Below, piece by piece: positions 1 through 11,708 of a stretch of 64,000 nt of DNA. The translations under genes were made by a program, and so were the position numbers. Source of the DNA: Jutongia huaianensis (GTDB lineage Bacteria; Bacillota; Clostridia; Lachnospirales; Lachnospiraceae); assembly GCF_014384985.1 (NCBI RefSeq), contig NZ_JACRSX010000015.1, positions 17,117-81,116 of the forward strand, in the 5' to 3' direction. Under the pieces are notes generated by a model. The model was not told the origin of the DNA. It did not search any database and was given only the letters and a program-made list of their open reading frames with translations. Position 1 is the stretch's first letter. Every line of letters begins with the position of its first letter.

Positions 1-1649
1 GTCAATGTCACTTCCTTATCACTCCAAACAGCATATAACGAAATTGTTTCTTCATTCCGTGTGATTCCGTTTATGGTACATCCATCGGAATACTGAACTC
101 CACCACCGCTTGCAACCGTAGACCAGCCAAGGAAGTCCGAATATACCACCTGATTTGATGTATCACACACCGCATTTTGTCCATTTGGATTTAATGTGAT
201 GGTCTTCCGGTTAATAAATGAATTGCTTGTAAGACTGTAGTCGTGACCGTAATATAAATTTCTTAAGGTTGACATATTACCTGCCGCTTCACAGTTGGCA
301 ACAAACTCAATATTATACAAGATCGGCGTAAAATAACGATATACGGTACAGCCATCCTCGCCAACCTGTTTCATACTGCAATACATATAACGATATCCCT
401 GATAATACGCACCAACCTCTCTGTCACAGCCGATCACACTACCGCTCGTTGTGGTGCTGTATTCACTCTTCCAGATATGATTGCCTAACTGCCGCCCCGT
501 ATCCGGACCTGCATGCACCAGATCAATACACATAACATCGATCATGGCATTTTGAAAATAACGATATACCGTGTTGTCCTGTTCCGACACAACAGTCTCA
601 GAACATCCCACAAACTCCCGTCCCGGATAATAAATACCTGCTCCTGAAGTACAGCCCGCAGCAGCACCACTAACGGTATCTCCATACTCTGCCTGCCAGG
701 TGCTTGTCCCAAGCTTTTCTTCTCCAGTGGAGGTTCTCAATATGTCTATACAGGTTACGTTACATTTTTGTTCAACTGCCTTCCAATGAGGATACAATTT
801 CATCCCCTTTTCTACCAGATCTCCCTCAGATATTTTTATTCCTGCTTCCGGCTCTGTATACCATCCTTCAAAATAATACACCTTCTGATCCCGCTTTTTT
901 ACAGCTACCGGCAATTTACGCACCTTATATTTCCCCTTGGAATCAAAATATGCCTCTCCTTTACCGATCACCTGTGCGCCGTCTGCCTCCAGCGAGACAG
1001 CCTCTCCCGGCGCAATATAAACACCTGTCTTAATATTATAGATATAGGAAATCTGATTTGCGGACCCATCTCCCACAACATAATCATTTTCCGTATGAAT
1101 CGCATACATTAGAGAATATCTGGAGTCCAGCCACTCCGAACGACTGTCTGTACTGTATTCCTCTTCCTTACTTAAAAGCTGCCCTTTTTGATATCTTATT
1201 GTTTCAATAGAATAACATGGCGTGTTCTTGACAGGTAAGGCAGCATTTTTTCCATGGAGAAGAAAACGCCCACGCCAATTTCTATAAGATAAGAATTCAA
1301 TAATATACACATCCGAACTTTTGAATGCCTCTCTGTTATCCCGGCGCAATCCATTTAAATCCATATATTGAAACGCCCAGCCGCCGTCTTTCGAATATGC
1401 CCATACGTCATAACCATACATCTCCGGCGCATTATCCTTAGTAATTCGTATACCTGATACCGAGGGCAGATTTCCCTCCGTAGAATAGGCAACACCGACA
1501 TCCGTTGAGGAAACCCATTTATAGGGGTTCTCCGTTAGAGAAGCTGTAGCCGCCTGTGCTTTTTCATTCCGGAACATCAGAATAAATAAGAATATAAAAA
1601 ATAGTCCGAAACATTTTAATGATTGTCGAAACACTCTTTTTCCTTCCAT
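1..1649 (-). CDS. Secreted repeat protein, 3' end cut by window edge
   Basis: This reading frame stays open from a start at 1649 to the window edge (549 codons seen, no stop), so the C-terminus is missing. GGGAGG lies just upstream of the ATG. The N-terminus is a signal peptide (basic MEGKRVFRQ, then a hydrophobic stretch, cleavage near AQA at about residue 33). The middle holds two tandem units of about 65 residues, each starting near CID and ending in TVYRYF with conserved Cys, Trp and Tyr. These are followed by a segment like an InlB-B/Listeria-Bacteroides repeat (FLGWST, SDG, LYAVWS). The protein is presumably exported to the surface. The function is not recognisable. An upstream in-frame ATG at about 1706 could add 19 residues, but the signal peptide argues for 1649. 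Confidence 0.75.
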   Translation of the reverse strand, partial: MEGKRVFRQSLKCFGLFFIFLFILMFRNEKAQAATASLTENPYKWVSSTDVGVAYSTEGNLPSVSGIRITKDNAPEMYGYDVWAYSKDGGWAFQYMDLNGLRRDNREAFKSSDVYIIEFLSYRNWRGRFLLHGKNAALPVKNTPCYSIETIRYQKGQLLSKEEEYSTDSRSEWLDSRYSLMYAIHTENDYVVGDGSANQISYIYNIKTGVYIAPGEAVSLEADGAQVIGKGEAYFDSKGKYKVRKLPVAVKKRDQKVYYFEGWYTEPEAGIKISEGDLVEKGMKLYPHWKAVEQKCNVTCIDILRTSTGEEKLGTSTWQAEYGDTVSGAAAGCTSGAGIYYPGREFVGCSETVVSEQDNTVYRYFQNAMIDVMCIDLVHAGPDTGRQLGNHIWKSEYSTTTSGSVIGCDREVGAYYQGYRYMYCSMKQVGEDGCTVYRYFTPILYNIEFVANCEAAGNMSTLRNLYYGHDYSLTSNSFINRKTITLNPNGQNAVCDTSNQVVYSDFLGWSTVASGGGVQYSDGCTINGITRNEETISLYAVWSDKEVTL

Positions 1650-1784
1650 GATAACCTCCCGTTCTGCCTTTTGCGCAGATTCATGTAAATAAATTGCTTT
1701 GATCATCAGCTGTATTCTCCCAAATATGCACACCTGATATCAAAATCTGTATCATGGAATAAACTCTCTGTTTTTATGACTGCC

Positions 1785-1813
1785 ATTATAACAAGCCGTT
1801 ATATCAATGACAA
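1785..1813 (-). promoter_or_regulatory. Sigma-A-type promoter of the secreted repeat protein
   Basis: On the minus strand TTGTCA (1813-1808) and TATAAT (1790-1785) are separated by exactly 17 nt. Transcription would begin near 1778, leaving a leader of about 128 nt before the ATG at 1649. I recognise no known riboswitch in that leader. Confidence 0.65.
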
Positions 1814-1860
1814 TAGGTCATATTCGCTAAAAATAAATTTTAAAAATCGTCAAAATAACA

Positions 1861-1894
1861 GAAAGAGTATATATAAAAACATATATACTCTTTC
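1861..1894. terminator. 14-bp perfect stem-loop downstream of the amidase gene
   Basis: GAAAGAGTATATAT (1861-1874) is the exact complement of 1881-1894, with a 6-nt loop. It lies 53 bp beyond the stop of the minus-strand amidase gene. The T-tract on that strand is weak (TGTTATTTTG), so termination is likely but not certain. Confidence 0.55.
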
Positions 1895-1946
1895 CAAAAA
1901 ACATATAATTCGCTTTTTTACACAAAAAGAGCGCTTAAAATGCTCC

Positions 1947-2645
1947 CTAATTTTTATACTGGCTATCCAGCAGATCATTCCAAATATCAGTCCGCAGCGC
2001 GTCCCATTTGGATGGATGTTTGACATAATACAGCGGACACAGTTTTCCTGTCACATCATAGTGACGAATGATATCTGTTTTGTCCGCAATCTCATATCGG
2101 ACGCAAAGCCATGCACAAAGCTTCACCAGAGAATGATATGTCTTTTTATTAAATTTGCCGTTTTTGCCGGGATGACAGCATTCAATGGAGATCGTATCCT
2201 GATTTCTGTCATTGGATGCATAGGCAATCTCATTCAACGGAATGCACTGTATGATCTCTCCGTCCAGCCCCACCACAAAATGACTGCTGACCTTATTGAC
2301 AGCCGTATTTTCCTGATCTTTCCTGCTTTCAAAATAGTCACGGTTCGCCTTAGCCCCCGTTCCCGGATTAGCAGTATAATGGATCACAATTCCATTAACT
2401 TTTTCCAGCTTAATGCCCGGCCTGGAATTTTCATTGACTGTAAGAAAATCTTCCGTAATCTCCGGCCGATCGACACGAATTTTATCATATGCGATCACAG
2501 GATTTTTTGCGAAATACCGATTGTATATGTATCCGGTAACCGACAGGATCACGCCCAATACCGCTGCTGTAATAATACCTGCTGCAATCACCAAAACAGC
2601 CGTTCTGCGTATCTGCTGCTTTTTCCGCTTTGTCATCTTTTTCAT
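1947..2645 (-). CDS. Membrane-anchored N-acetylmuramoyl-L-alanine amidase (Amidase_2/PGRP type)
   Basis: This 232-residue protein has a basic N-terminus and one membrane segment (about residues 14-40). An Amidase_2 domain follows, which in this family hydrolyses the bond between MurNAc and L-Ala of the stem peptide. Visible zinc-site elements are HYTANPG (first His) and HYDVTGKLC (His and Cys eight residues apart, as in T7 lysozyme). SSHFVVGLDG and SIECCHPG are also family-typical. The catalytic domain should face outward, tethered to the membrane. AGGTG precedes the ATG at 2645. The gene stands alone between guaB and the secreted repeat protein. A role in wall turnover or recycling is inferred. 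Confidence 0.88.
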   Translation of the reverse strand: MKKMTKRKKQQIRRTAVLVIAAGIITAAVLGVILSVTGYIYNRYFAKNPVIAYDKIRVDRPEITEDFLTVNENSRPGIKLEKVNGIVIHYTANPGTGAKANRDYFESRKDQENTAVNKVSSHFVVGLDGEIIQCIPLNEIAYASNDRNQDTISIECCHPGKNGKFNKKTYHSLVKLCAWLCVRYEIADKTDIIRHYDVTGKLCPLYYVKHPSKWDALRTDIWNDLLDSQYKN

Positions 2646-2720
2646 TCAAACACCTATTCAGAAGGCAAAACTAACATTTTACCCTTGATTTCCACTATGT
2701 TATAAGCACAAACTTAATAA

Positions 2721-2746
2721 AAAGGGGTACTATGCAGCACCCCTTT
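2721..2746 (-). terminator. Intrinsic terminator of guaB
   Basis: An 8-bp stem, AAAGGGGT (2721-2728) with its complement at 2739-2746, is followed on the minus strand by TTTTTATT. It sits 28 bp after the guaB stop. Confidence 0.85.
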
Positions 2747-2774
2747 CTATCCGCTTTATACTTCCGCCAGCAAA

Positions 2775-4256
<1,482 letters not shown>

Positions 4257-4263
4257 TTAGCAA

Positions 4264-4288
4264 ACACGCAGGGGGTATTCCTGCGTGT
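4264..4288 (-). promoter_or_regulatory. Stem-loop in the guaB 5' leader
   Basis: ACACGCAGG (4264-4272) and CCTGCGTGT (4280-4288) form a perfect 9-bp GC-rich stem with a 7-nt loop. It lies between the predicted transcription start (about 4310) and the guaB ribosome binding site. No U-tract follows it directly, and I see no purine-riboswitch core. Confidence 0.5.
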
Positions 4289-4316
4289 CAAAAACATGAA
4301 TATAGATATTTGAGAA

Positions 4317-4346
4317 ATTATACACCTTTTTTATGGTAATTGTCAA
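4317..4346 (-). promoter_or_regulatory. Sigma-A-type promoter of guaB
   Basis: Consensus TTGACA (4346-4341) and consensus TATAAT (4322-4317) are separated by 18 nt, with TG just before the -10 box. The -35 lies a few bases from the terminator stem of the upstream gene. Confidence 0.8.
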
Positions 4347-4350
4347 CAAC

Positions 4351-4395
4351 AAAACGGCTGGATTTTAATCAATTTAACCAAAATCCAGCCGTTTT
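4351..4395 (-). terminator. Strong stem-loop terminator of the small membrane protein gene
   Basis: A perfect 16-bp stem (4351-4366 with 4380-4395) has a 13-nt loop and a T-rich flank on both strands. It begins 7 bp after the stop at 4403 and isolates that gene from guaB. Confidence 0.85.
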
Positions 4396-4402
4396 CTGTT
4401 AT

Positions 4403-4918
4403 TTATTCATCTTTAATCTTACTGCGTGATTTCGTTTTCATCTGATCTAATAGTCTCTCATCCGGCGTAAAGCGAATCTTAATATTTCCTTTTTCCCCCT
4501 TCGCCACGATAATATACTGTCTGTCCTCCTCATTCCGTGAGGAATAATCCTGTATCGGCAGATTCTGAAATCCATCAAGATAATGAGATCCCTCCGGAGC
4601 TACTACTTCTGTTTTTTCCAGATCTGTCCGGCACATATTCTTTCTTGCATTCTCCGCAATAATACGGTCAAAATCAATCTGACCATCTACAAAAACATAC
4701 TCGAAATCAATATGAGGATTCGGCAGAAAATAGATCATAACAATATCGGCGATCACAGCCACCAACAGGCCCAAAATTTTAAATGCTCCCGGCACAGCCA
4801 CCAGCGCAAGAATCGGTAAAATAACGCAGGCGGCCAACATAAGCCGCCTACGCATTAATTCCTGCTGTGTCAACCGGGAATGTACATATGTGTCTGAATA
4901 CAATCCCTCGTTATACAT
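4403..4918 (-). CDS. Small two-helix membrane protein of unknown function (possibly DUF6106)
   Basis: This 171-residue protein has a short cytoplasmic N-terminus (about 25 residues), two hydrophobic segments at about residues 28-45 and 48-66, then a soluble mixed alpha/beta domain (starting IDFEYVFVDGQIDFDRI) ending in a basic tail. It resembles a family conserved in Lachnospiraceae that I recall as DUF6106. The family name is from memory and not checked. AAAGGA precedes the ATG. It is monocistronic, between groL and guaB, with its own strong terminator. No enzymatic motif is visible. Confidence 0.7.
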   Translation of the reverse strand: MYNEGLYSDTYVHSRLTQQELMRRRLMLAACVILPILALVAVPGAFKILGLLVAVIADIVMIYFLPNPHIDFEYVFVDGQIDFDRIIAENARKNMCRTDLEKTEVVAPEGSHYLDGFQNLPIQDYSSRNEEDRQYIIVAKGEKGNIKIRFTPDERLLDQMKTKSRSKIKDE

Positions 4919-4970
4919 AGCTATCCTTTCACCTTATCCAGGTTTTATCTGATCATATATATAATTTTTT

Positions 4971-5011
4971 GGAAGTTTCGAAAAACTTCTAATGCGAAAC
5001 CGAAGGTTTCG
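4971..5011. other. Two adjacent hairpins after groL
   Basis: The stem GCGAAACC/GGTTTCGC (about 4993-5011) and a second hairpin with arms GAAGTTT/AAACTTC (about 4971-4989) lie just past the groL stop. Neither is followed by a good T-tract on the minus strand, so termination or mRNA 3'-end protection is a guess. Confidence 0.4.
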
Positions 5012-5015
5012 CTAT

Positions 5016-6680
<1,665 letters not shown>

Positions 6681-6721
6681 TTATCAAATAAAGCAGCAAT
6701 TATTAATTATTCGTTGTCTTA

Positions 6722-7067
<346 letters not shown>

Positions 7068-7077
7068 CCATAAACAT

Positions 7078-7106
7078 AATATATTGCATTTCGTTTTTTT
7101 GTGCAA
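7078..7106 (-). promoter_or_regulatory. Sigma-A-type promoter of groES-groL
   Basis: TTGCAC (7106-7101) and TATATT (7083-7078) are separated by 17 nt on the minus strand. The predicted start point falls at about 7071, immediately before the CIRCE operator. Confidence 0.7.
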
Positions 7107-7203
7107 GTTTTCCAAGCAAGTAAATCATTGCATTTCAATTATATTCGTTAATTATCTTTCTATTTCTATCTTTTTCTCTTTAAATCTCTTTTTTCCATAT
7201 TCT

Positions 7204-7232
7204 TTGACGTGTTACACAGATTGCTCTATAAT
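7204..7232 (+). promoter_or_regulatory. Sigma-A-type promoter of the Cys-rich DUF6062-type gene
   Basis: TTGACG (7204-7209), a 17-nt spacer and consensus TATAAT (7227-7232) lie about 70 bp before the start at 7303. It diverges from the groES promoter. Confidence 0.8.
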
Positions 7233-7302
7233 GAATTTATATGGCAGGAAAGCCTGTTTCCTGCACAAATTTACGAACGACTTTATGTAAAGGAGAATTA
7301 TA

Positions 7303-8025
7303 ATGAAAGAACAGCTTTATACTATTCCGGTAAATGATGCATTTGCTGTTGACTGTGAGTGCCCGGTCTGCTCTATGTACGACTCACTGGAGCGCGATGC
7401 CATCGAATTTACCATGGGACCCAGCTACATGGAGGATGATATCCGAATGGAAACAAATAAGATTGGCTTCTGCAGTCATCACGTAAAACAGCTCTATAAG
7501 CATCAGAACCGTCTGGGACTCGCATTGATCCTCCACACACATATGCAGCGCACCAACCGGGATCTGGAGGAACTGCTCGCCTCTGACAAGCCTGTTAAAA
7601 AGGGGCTGTTTTCCAAAAAGACAGAGAATGCTTCTCCTGTGACAGAATACATCAAAACTCTGAATCATTCCTGTTATATTTGTAACCGGATCGACCGGAT
7701 CTTTTCAAGATATCTCGCCACAATCTACCACTGCTATGAACATGACGAAGAATTCCGCCAGAAATTTGCTTCCTCCAAGGGATTTTGTACAAAGCATTTC
7801 GGTATGCTTTATGATGGTGCACCGTCTGCCCTGTCGGGAAAACGCCTGCCGGAGTTTATCCAGACCCTGAATCAGGTTTATCTGACCAATATGAAGCGTG
7901 TGACAGATGATCTGGAATGGTTTACAGACAAGTTTGATTACCGCAACGAGGACAAACCATGGAAAAACTCCAAGGATGCTCTTCCACGCAGTATGAATAA
8001 AACAAACAGTATTCTTCCACAATAA
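7303..8025 (+). CDS. Cys/His-rich protein of unknown function (DUF6062-like)
   Basis: This 240-residue soluble protein carries two similar halves, each with Cys/His clusters. The first has CECPVC (about residues 19-24) and later FCSHHVKQLY. The second has CYICNRID and later FCTKHFGMLY. The CxxC...CxxH pattern repeated twice suggests an internal duplication that binds metal or is redox-active (inference). It resembles what I recall as DUF6062, widespread in Lachnospiraceae and Clostridia. AAGGAG precedes the ATG. It is divergent from groES and ends in a shared bidirectional terminator. Confidence 0.75.
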   Translation: MKEQLYTIPVNDAFAVDCECPVCSMYDSLERDAIEFTMGPSYMEDDIRMETNKIGFCSHHVKQLYKHQNRLGLALILHTHMQRTNRDLEELLASDKPVKKGLFSKKTENASPVTEYIKTLNHSCYICNRIDRIFSRYLATIYHCYEHDEEFRQKFASSKGFCTKHFGMLYDGAPSALSGKRLPEFIQTLNQVYLTNMKRVTDDLEWFTDKFDYRNEDKPWKNSKDALPRSMNKTNSILPQ

Positions 8026-8047
8026 CATCTTTTGTTTCTATAACCTT

Positions 8048-8085
8048 AAAAATCCCAACTGTCTGAAATCACAGTTGGGATTTTT
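8048..8085. terminator. Bidirectional intrinsic terminator between convergent genes
   Basis: A 15-bp stem (8048-8062 with 8071-8085) with an 8-nt loop has an A-run at one end and a T-run at the other, so it works for the plus-strand gene ending at 8025 and the minus-strand gene ending at 8102. Confidence 0.88.
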
Positions 8086-8101
8086 ATATGATTATAAAAC
8101 A

Positions 8102-8953
8102 TTATGCTCTATTCATATCTTTATTGAGCAGTTCCTTAATTTCCCGTGCTCTGTTTTTGATGCGTTCATTTGCCTCTCTTGAGATCAGAACTCTTGAGAT
8201 CCAGCGGCTTGATTCTTCATACCGGCCAATACGTCTGGCAAGCTCTGCCAGCAGATAGCTGACCGTGATCTCGTCCATGCCGCACATTGGAAAAGACTCT
8301 TTTGAAAAAGCTGCCTCAAAACCGGTATATGCATTCTCCAACAACTCCTTTTCCTGATTCTGAAGCTCCTGAATCTGCTCCTTCCTGTCTGGTGTATCCT
8401 CCGGAAGAGATTCCGCCTTTCCTCTGTAGATCCATGCCATCTTAAGACAAGTGTATGCTCTCTCACTTTCCTTTGCTTTCTTAATAACGGTATTTAACAA
8501 TGCAAGCTGATGTCTCTCAATCGCATCATCATAGGTATAAATATTCTCCGTGGCAGGCAGCCCTTTAAAATTGGCCGAGATATTCTCCCGGATCAGCCTT
8601 GCCTGTGCCGGCATCATAAATTTGAAAAACCGGTCCAGAGCGGCATAACCACAATGCGGACAAACAACCGCATCATATTTCAGGCAATCCACATACTGAT
8701 ACTTCGGACGCAGATCTGTATCTGCTGCCAACAGCTTAACCTTACCGGTACGGATCTTTTTGGAATGAAACTCCTTATCACATACCGGACATACATACGT
8801 TTTTTCAAAAAGAAAATCTGCCTCGCTAACAGCCGCCGGCTTTCTTTTTCCTTTCTTTGCTTCTTCCTCTTTTTTGGAAGCATCCTCAAATACTTCCACC
8901 TTCTCCAATTTTCCCAGACCAAGCTTTTCAAGACCTGAAAAAATACCCTTCAT
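8102..8953 (-). CDS. DUF2225-type zinc-ribbon protein
   Basis: This 283-residue protein begins with a Lys/Glu-rich stretch, then two CxxC pairs (YVCPVCDKEF at about residue 53 and VVCPHCGYAA at about residue 97) typical of DUF2225. A helical region that looks like TPR-type helices follows (YTCLKMAWIYRGKAE, YLLAELARRIGRYEESSRW). The biochemical role of the family is unknown. GGAGGGG precedes the ATG. It follows glnS by 29 bp, so the two are probably co-transcribed. Confidence 0.8.
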   Translation of the reverse strand: MKGIFSGLEKLGLGKLEKVEVFEDASKKEEEAKKGKRKPAAVSEADFLFEKTYVCPVCDKEFHSKKIRTGKVKLLAADTDLRPKYQYVDCLKYDAVVCPHCGYAALDRFFKFMMPAQARLIRENISANFKGLPATENIYTYDDAIERHQLALLNTVIKKAKESERAYTCLKMAWIYRGKAESLPEDTPDRKEQIQELQNQEKELLENAYTGFEAAFSKESFPMCGMDEITVSYLLAELARRIGRYEESSRWISRVLISREANERIKNRAREIKELLNKDMNRA

Positions 8954-8982
8954 GGTAACCCCTCCATTCTACCGGTTATAAA

Positions 8983-10677
8983 TCATTTATTGGGACGGTA
9001 AGAACTTTTCAAAGATACGATACGGTTAAACACCAGATGATCCCTCGAAGAATCCTTCGAATCCACACAAAAATAGCCATGACGCACAAACTGGAAACTC
9101 TCTGCCTTCTCTGCCTCTGCCAAAGCAGGCTCCACATAGCAATGTTCCATGATGGTCAGGGAGTTTGGATTTAAGTTTAAGCTTCCATCCTCATTGTAAA
9201 CACCCTTATCCTCATCAATAATATTCTCATACAGACGAACCTCTGCCTGCTGTGCTGTGTCAGCACATACCCAATGGATCGTTCCCTTTACCTTTCGTGC
9301 ATTGAAACCGGAACCACTCTTTGTCTCCGGATCGTAGGTGCAATAGACCTCTGTTACATTGCCTTCCTCATCTGTTGCATAGTCTGTACAGGTTACGAAG
9401 TATGCGTTCATCAGGCGAACCTCATTTCCCGGATACAGACGGAAATATTTTCTCGGCGGCTCAATCATAAAGTCCTCCCGATCAATATACAGCTCTCTGC
9501 CAAATGGAACCTTTCTGGTGCCCATTTCCTCATTTTCCTGATTGTTTGAAACATCCAGATACTCAATCTCATTCTCCGGATAATTTGTAATCACAAGCTT
9601 GATCGGATCAAGCACTGCCATCATACGGGGACGCTTCAACTTCAGATCCTCACGGATACAGTATTCTAACATCGCATAATCTACAGAACTCTGGGACTTC
9701 GATACACCACAAAGTTCCATAAACTTACGGATAGACTCCGGCGTAAATCCACGGCGGCGCAGTGCGGCAATGGATACAAGGCGCGGATCATCCCAACCGT
9801 CAACGATATTTTCTTCTACCAGCTTTTTGATATAACGTTTTCCTGTCACAACATTGGTCAGATACAACTTAGAAAACTCAATCTGCTTTGGCGGATTTTC
9901 AAACTCCAGTTCTCTGACTACCCAGTCATAAAGCGGACGATGATCCTCAAACTCCAGGGTACAGATAGAATGACTGATTCCCTCGATCGCATCTTCAATC
10001 GGATGTGCAAAATCATACATCGGATAAATACACCACTTATCTCCCGTATTATGATGATTCATATGAGCCACGCGGTAAATGATCGGATCACGCATATTGA
10101 TATTTGGTGATGCCATATCGATCTTGGCTCTTAATACTTTTTCACCATCCTGGAACTCATCATTTTTCATTCTCTCAAACAGATCCAGATTTTCCTCTAC
10201 AGAACGCTCTCGGTACGGACTGTCCTTTCCCGGCTCTGTCAATGTTCCACGATACTCTCTGATCTCGTCTGCCGTCAGATCACAAACATAAGCCTTGCCT
10301 TTTTTGATCAGCTTAACAGCACATTCATACATCTGATCAAAATAATCAGAAGCATAATATACCTGCGCCGGATCGAGGTCTCCACAGATCCATTTTACAT
10401 CCTCCATAATGGAATCAACAAATTCTGTCTTTTCCTTCATTGGATTGGTATCATCGAAACGAAGATGAAATGTTCCGTTATACTCCTCGGCCAGTCCGGA
10501 ATTTAACAAAATCGACTTGGCATGTCCGATATGCAGATAGCCGTTTGGCTCCGGCGGAAATCTTGTAACCACCTTTTTACAATGCCCCTCTTCAATGTCC
10601 TGATCAATGATATTCTCGATAAAATTACGGGAAACCACCTCTGTCTCCTCTGTCACATTCTCTAATTCTTTACTCAC
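8983..10677 (-). CDS. glnS: Glutaminyl-tRNA synthetase
   Basis: This 564-residue class I synthetase attaches Gln to tRNA-Gln. Visible parts are the HIGH-type motif [22 protein letters not shown] followed by [12 protein letters not shown], and a full anticodon-binding beta-barrel region ending [11 protein letters not shown]. The start is GTG at 10677 with GGAGGAG upstream. The KMSKS-equivalent loop reads [10 protein letters not shown] where E. coli has VMSKRKLNLL. I see no length change, so the loop is present but altered. It heads a two-gene unit with the DUF2225-type gene. Confidence 0.95.
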   Translation of the reverse strand: MSKELENVTEETEVVSRNFIENIIDQDIEEGHCKKVVTRFPPEPNGYLHIGHAKSILLNSGLAEEYNGTFHLRFDDTNPMKEKTEFVDSIMEDVKWICGDLDPAQVYYASDYFDQMYECAVKLIKKGKAYVCDLTADEIREYRGTLTEPGKDSPYRERSVEENLDLFERMKNDEFQDGEKVLRAKIDMASPNINMRDPIIYRVAHMNHHNTGDKWCIYPMYDFAHPIEDAIEGISHSICTLEFEDHRPLYDWVVRELEFENPPKQIEFSKLYLTNVVTGKRYIKKLVEENIVDGWDDPRLVSIAALRRRGFTPESIRKFMELCGVSKSQSSVDYAMLEYCIREDLKLKRPRMMAVLDPIKLVITNYPENEIEYLDVSNNQENEEMGTRKVPFGRELYIDREDFMIEPPRKYFRLYPGNEVRLMNAYFVTCTDYATDEEGNVTEVYCTYDPETKSGSGFNARKVKGTIHWVCADTAQQAEVRLYENIIDEDKGVYNEDGSLNLNPNSLTIMEHCYVEPALAEAEKAESFQFVRHGYFCVDSKDSSRDHLVFNRIVSLKSSYRPNK

Positions 10678-10781
10678 TGTGTCTCCTCCTTTGGTGACAA
10701 AATACTCCTTACATCATACCACATTAAATGATTTTCGCAAAGTTATTTTTTATGAACACATACTTTACAAATAAAACCAAC

Positions 10782-10810
10782 AAAAAAGAGGGATTTCTCT
10801 CAGAAATCCC
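10782..10810 (-). terminator. Intrinsic terminator of the SleB-type hydrolase gene
   Basis: GGGATTTCT (10790-10798) and AGAAATCCC (10802-10810) form a 9-bp stem with a 3-nt loop, followed on the minus strand by CTCTTTTTT. It lies 16 bp past the stop at 10827. Confidence 0.85.
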
Positions 10811-10826
10811 CCGACTATTTGCAATT

Positions 10827-11366
10827 TTATTTAAAACGATGTCCTCCCAGACGGAAACGTGCTCCGGAAAGATACACACTAAAGAAATGGAAACTGTCGA
10901 AATTCTTTTTATTTCCACGGTACATAATATAATTCTGACCTGATAAGACATTCTTTGCCGCCTTAATGCAGTCTTTCCACTGGCTGTTCTTTATCTTGCC
11001 TGCATCGTACTGTGCAAGACGTTTCTTTAATGCACCATTGCGAACCGGTGAAAACTGTCCCCTCTGATACACTACTTTACGAATTGTATTTGGAAACGCT
11101 TTTGAAGAAACACGATTCATAACGACAATACCAACGGCAACCTTACCCTGATAGCTCTCTGCTCCAGCCTCGCAGTTAATGATGGATGCCATAAGACGAA
11201 GATCTGATTTATTGTAGGATTTTGCTCCAGACTTCTTATTCTTTGTATTTACCGCAGACTTTGTAGTTGTGGTACTTACCTTTGCAGCAACTGATACTGT
11301 ATTTTTAGAAAAACCAAAAATCAACATTGCAAATAGTAAAAGTGTTGCATATTTTTTAAACTTCAT
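10827..11366 (-). CDS. SleB/CwlJ-family cell wall hydrolase
   Basis: This 179-residue exported hydrolase has a signal peptide (MKFKKYATLLLFAMLIFGFS) and a Hydrolase_2 domain from about residue 60 (INCEAGAESYQGKVAVG, with the probable catalytic Glu, then VVMNRV and GQFSP). The family includes spore-cortex-lytic transglycosylases, but single-domain secreted members also occur outside germination, so the specific role is open. The start at 11366 is chosen for AGGAGG and the signal peptide over an in-frame codon at 11405. Its leader RNA can form a nested stem (11384-11440). Confidence 0.88.
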   Translation of the reverse strand: MKFKKYATLLLFAMLIFGFSKNTVSVAAKVSTTTTKSAVNTKNKKSGAKSYNKSDLRLMASIINCEAGAESYQGKVAVGIVVMNRVSSKAFPNTIRKVVYQRGQFSPVRNGALKKRLAQYDAGKIKNSQWKDCIKAAKNVLSGQNYIMYRGNKKNFDSFHFFSVYLSGARFRLGGHRFK

Positions 11367-11383
11367 GATAACCTCCTGAATGA

Positions 11384-11440
11384 AAGTGACATATGAATTA
11401 CGCAACGGAAATATATTCTGTTGTATGACTGCTTGTCACT
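11384..11440 (-). promoter_or_regulatory. Nested inverted repeat in the leader of the SleB-type gene
   Basis: The outer arms AAGTGACA and TGTCACTT are perfect 8-bp complements. Inside lies CAACGGAA/TTCTGTTG (one wobble) with a short AT loop. The structure ends a few bases before AGGAGG, so it could affect access to the ribosome site or mRNA stability. That role is inference. Confidence 0.5.
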
Positions 11441-11456
11441 TAACATTTATGTAACA

Positions 11457-11484
11457 ATTATATCACATTATTTTAAAAAATCAA
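11457..11484 (-). promoter_or_regulatory. Sigma-A-type promoter of the SleB-type gene
   Basis: TTGATT (11484-11479), a 16-nt spacer and consensus TATAAT (11462-11457) lie on the minus strand, with TG in the spacer three bases before the -10 box. Confidence 0.7.
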
Positions 11485-11708
11485 CCCAATTTGCAATATT
11501 TCTGGCTCTGCATGAAATCGAAAACGTTTTTTATTGTCAAAATACAACAAAAAATAACAGAAAATTCGATATATTTTTATTAAAATCATCAAATTCTCTG
11601 TCAAAAAATAAAATGTAAGTTTTTTTCATGTAATATTTGTAACAAATTACGACGCAATCTTTGGTACAATCTCTCAACAGAACAGGAAATCGGTCGTCAG
11701 CTTCCTGT

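Larger units (their letters stand above)
11367..11708. other. Intergenic stretch between sleB-type gene and hisA
   Basis: No gene is visible. From right to left it holds an imperfect hairpin after hisA (arms AACAGGAA/TTCCTGTT, about 11682-11707, no T-tract), about 150 bp of AT-rich sequence without a recognised element, the promoter at 11457-11484 and the structured leader of the SleB-type gene. Confidence 0.6.

Noticed and set aside
704-1112. Plus-strand reading frames of about 110 codons
   Set aside because: They lie opposite the secreted repeat protein, have no ribosome site and read as Leu/Pro/Ser-rich shadow sequence.
1650-1778. Possible c-di-GMP riboswitch in the leader of the secreted repeat protein
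   Set aside because: I could not find the conserved core of either c-di-GMP class, and no stable multi-stem fold is obvious.
1776-2705. Plus-strand frame of 309 codons opposite the amidase gene
   Set aside because: It crosses the amidase gene and the terminator, lacks family motifs and a ribosome site. The minus strand encodes a clear Amidase_2 protein.
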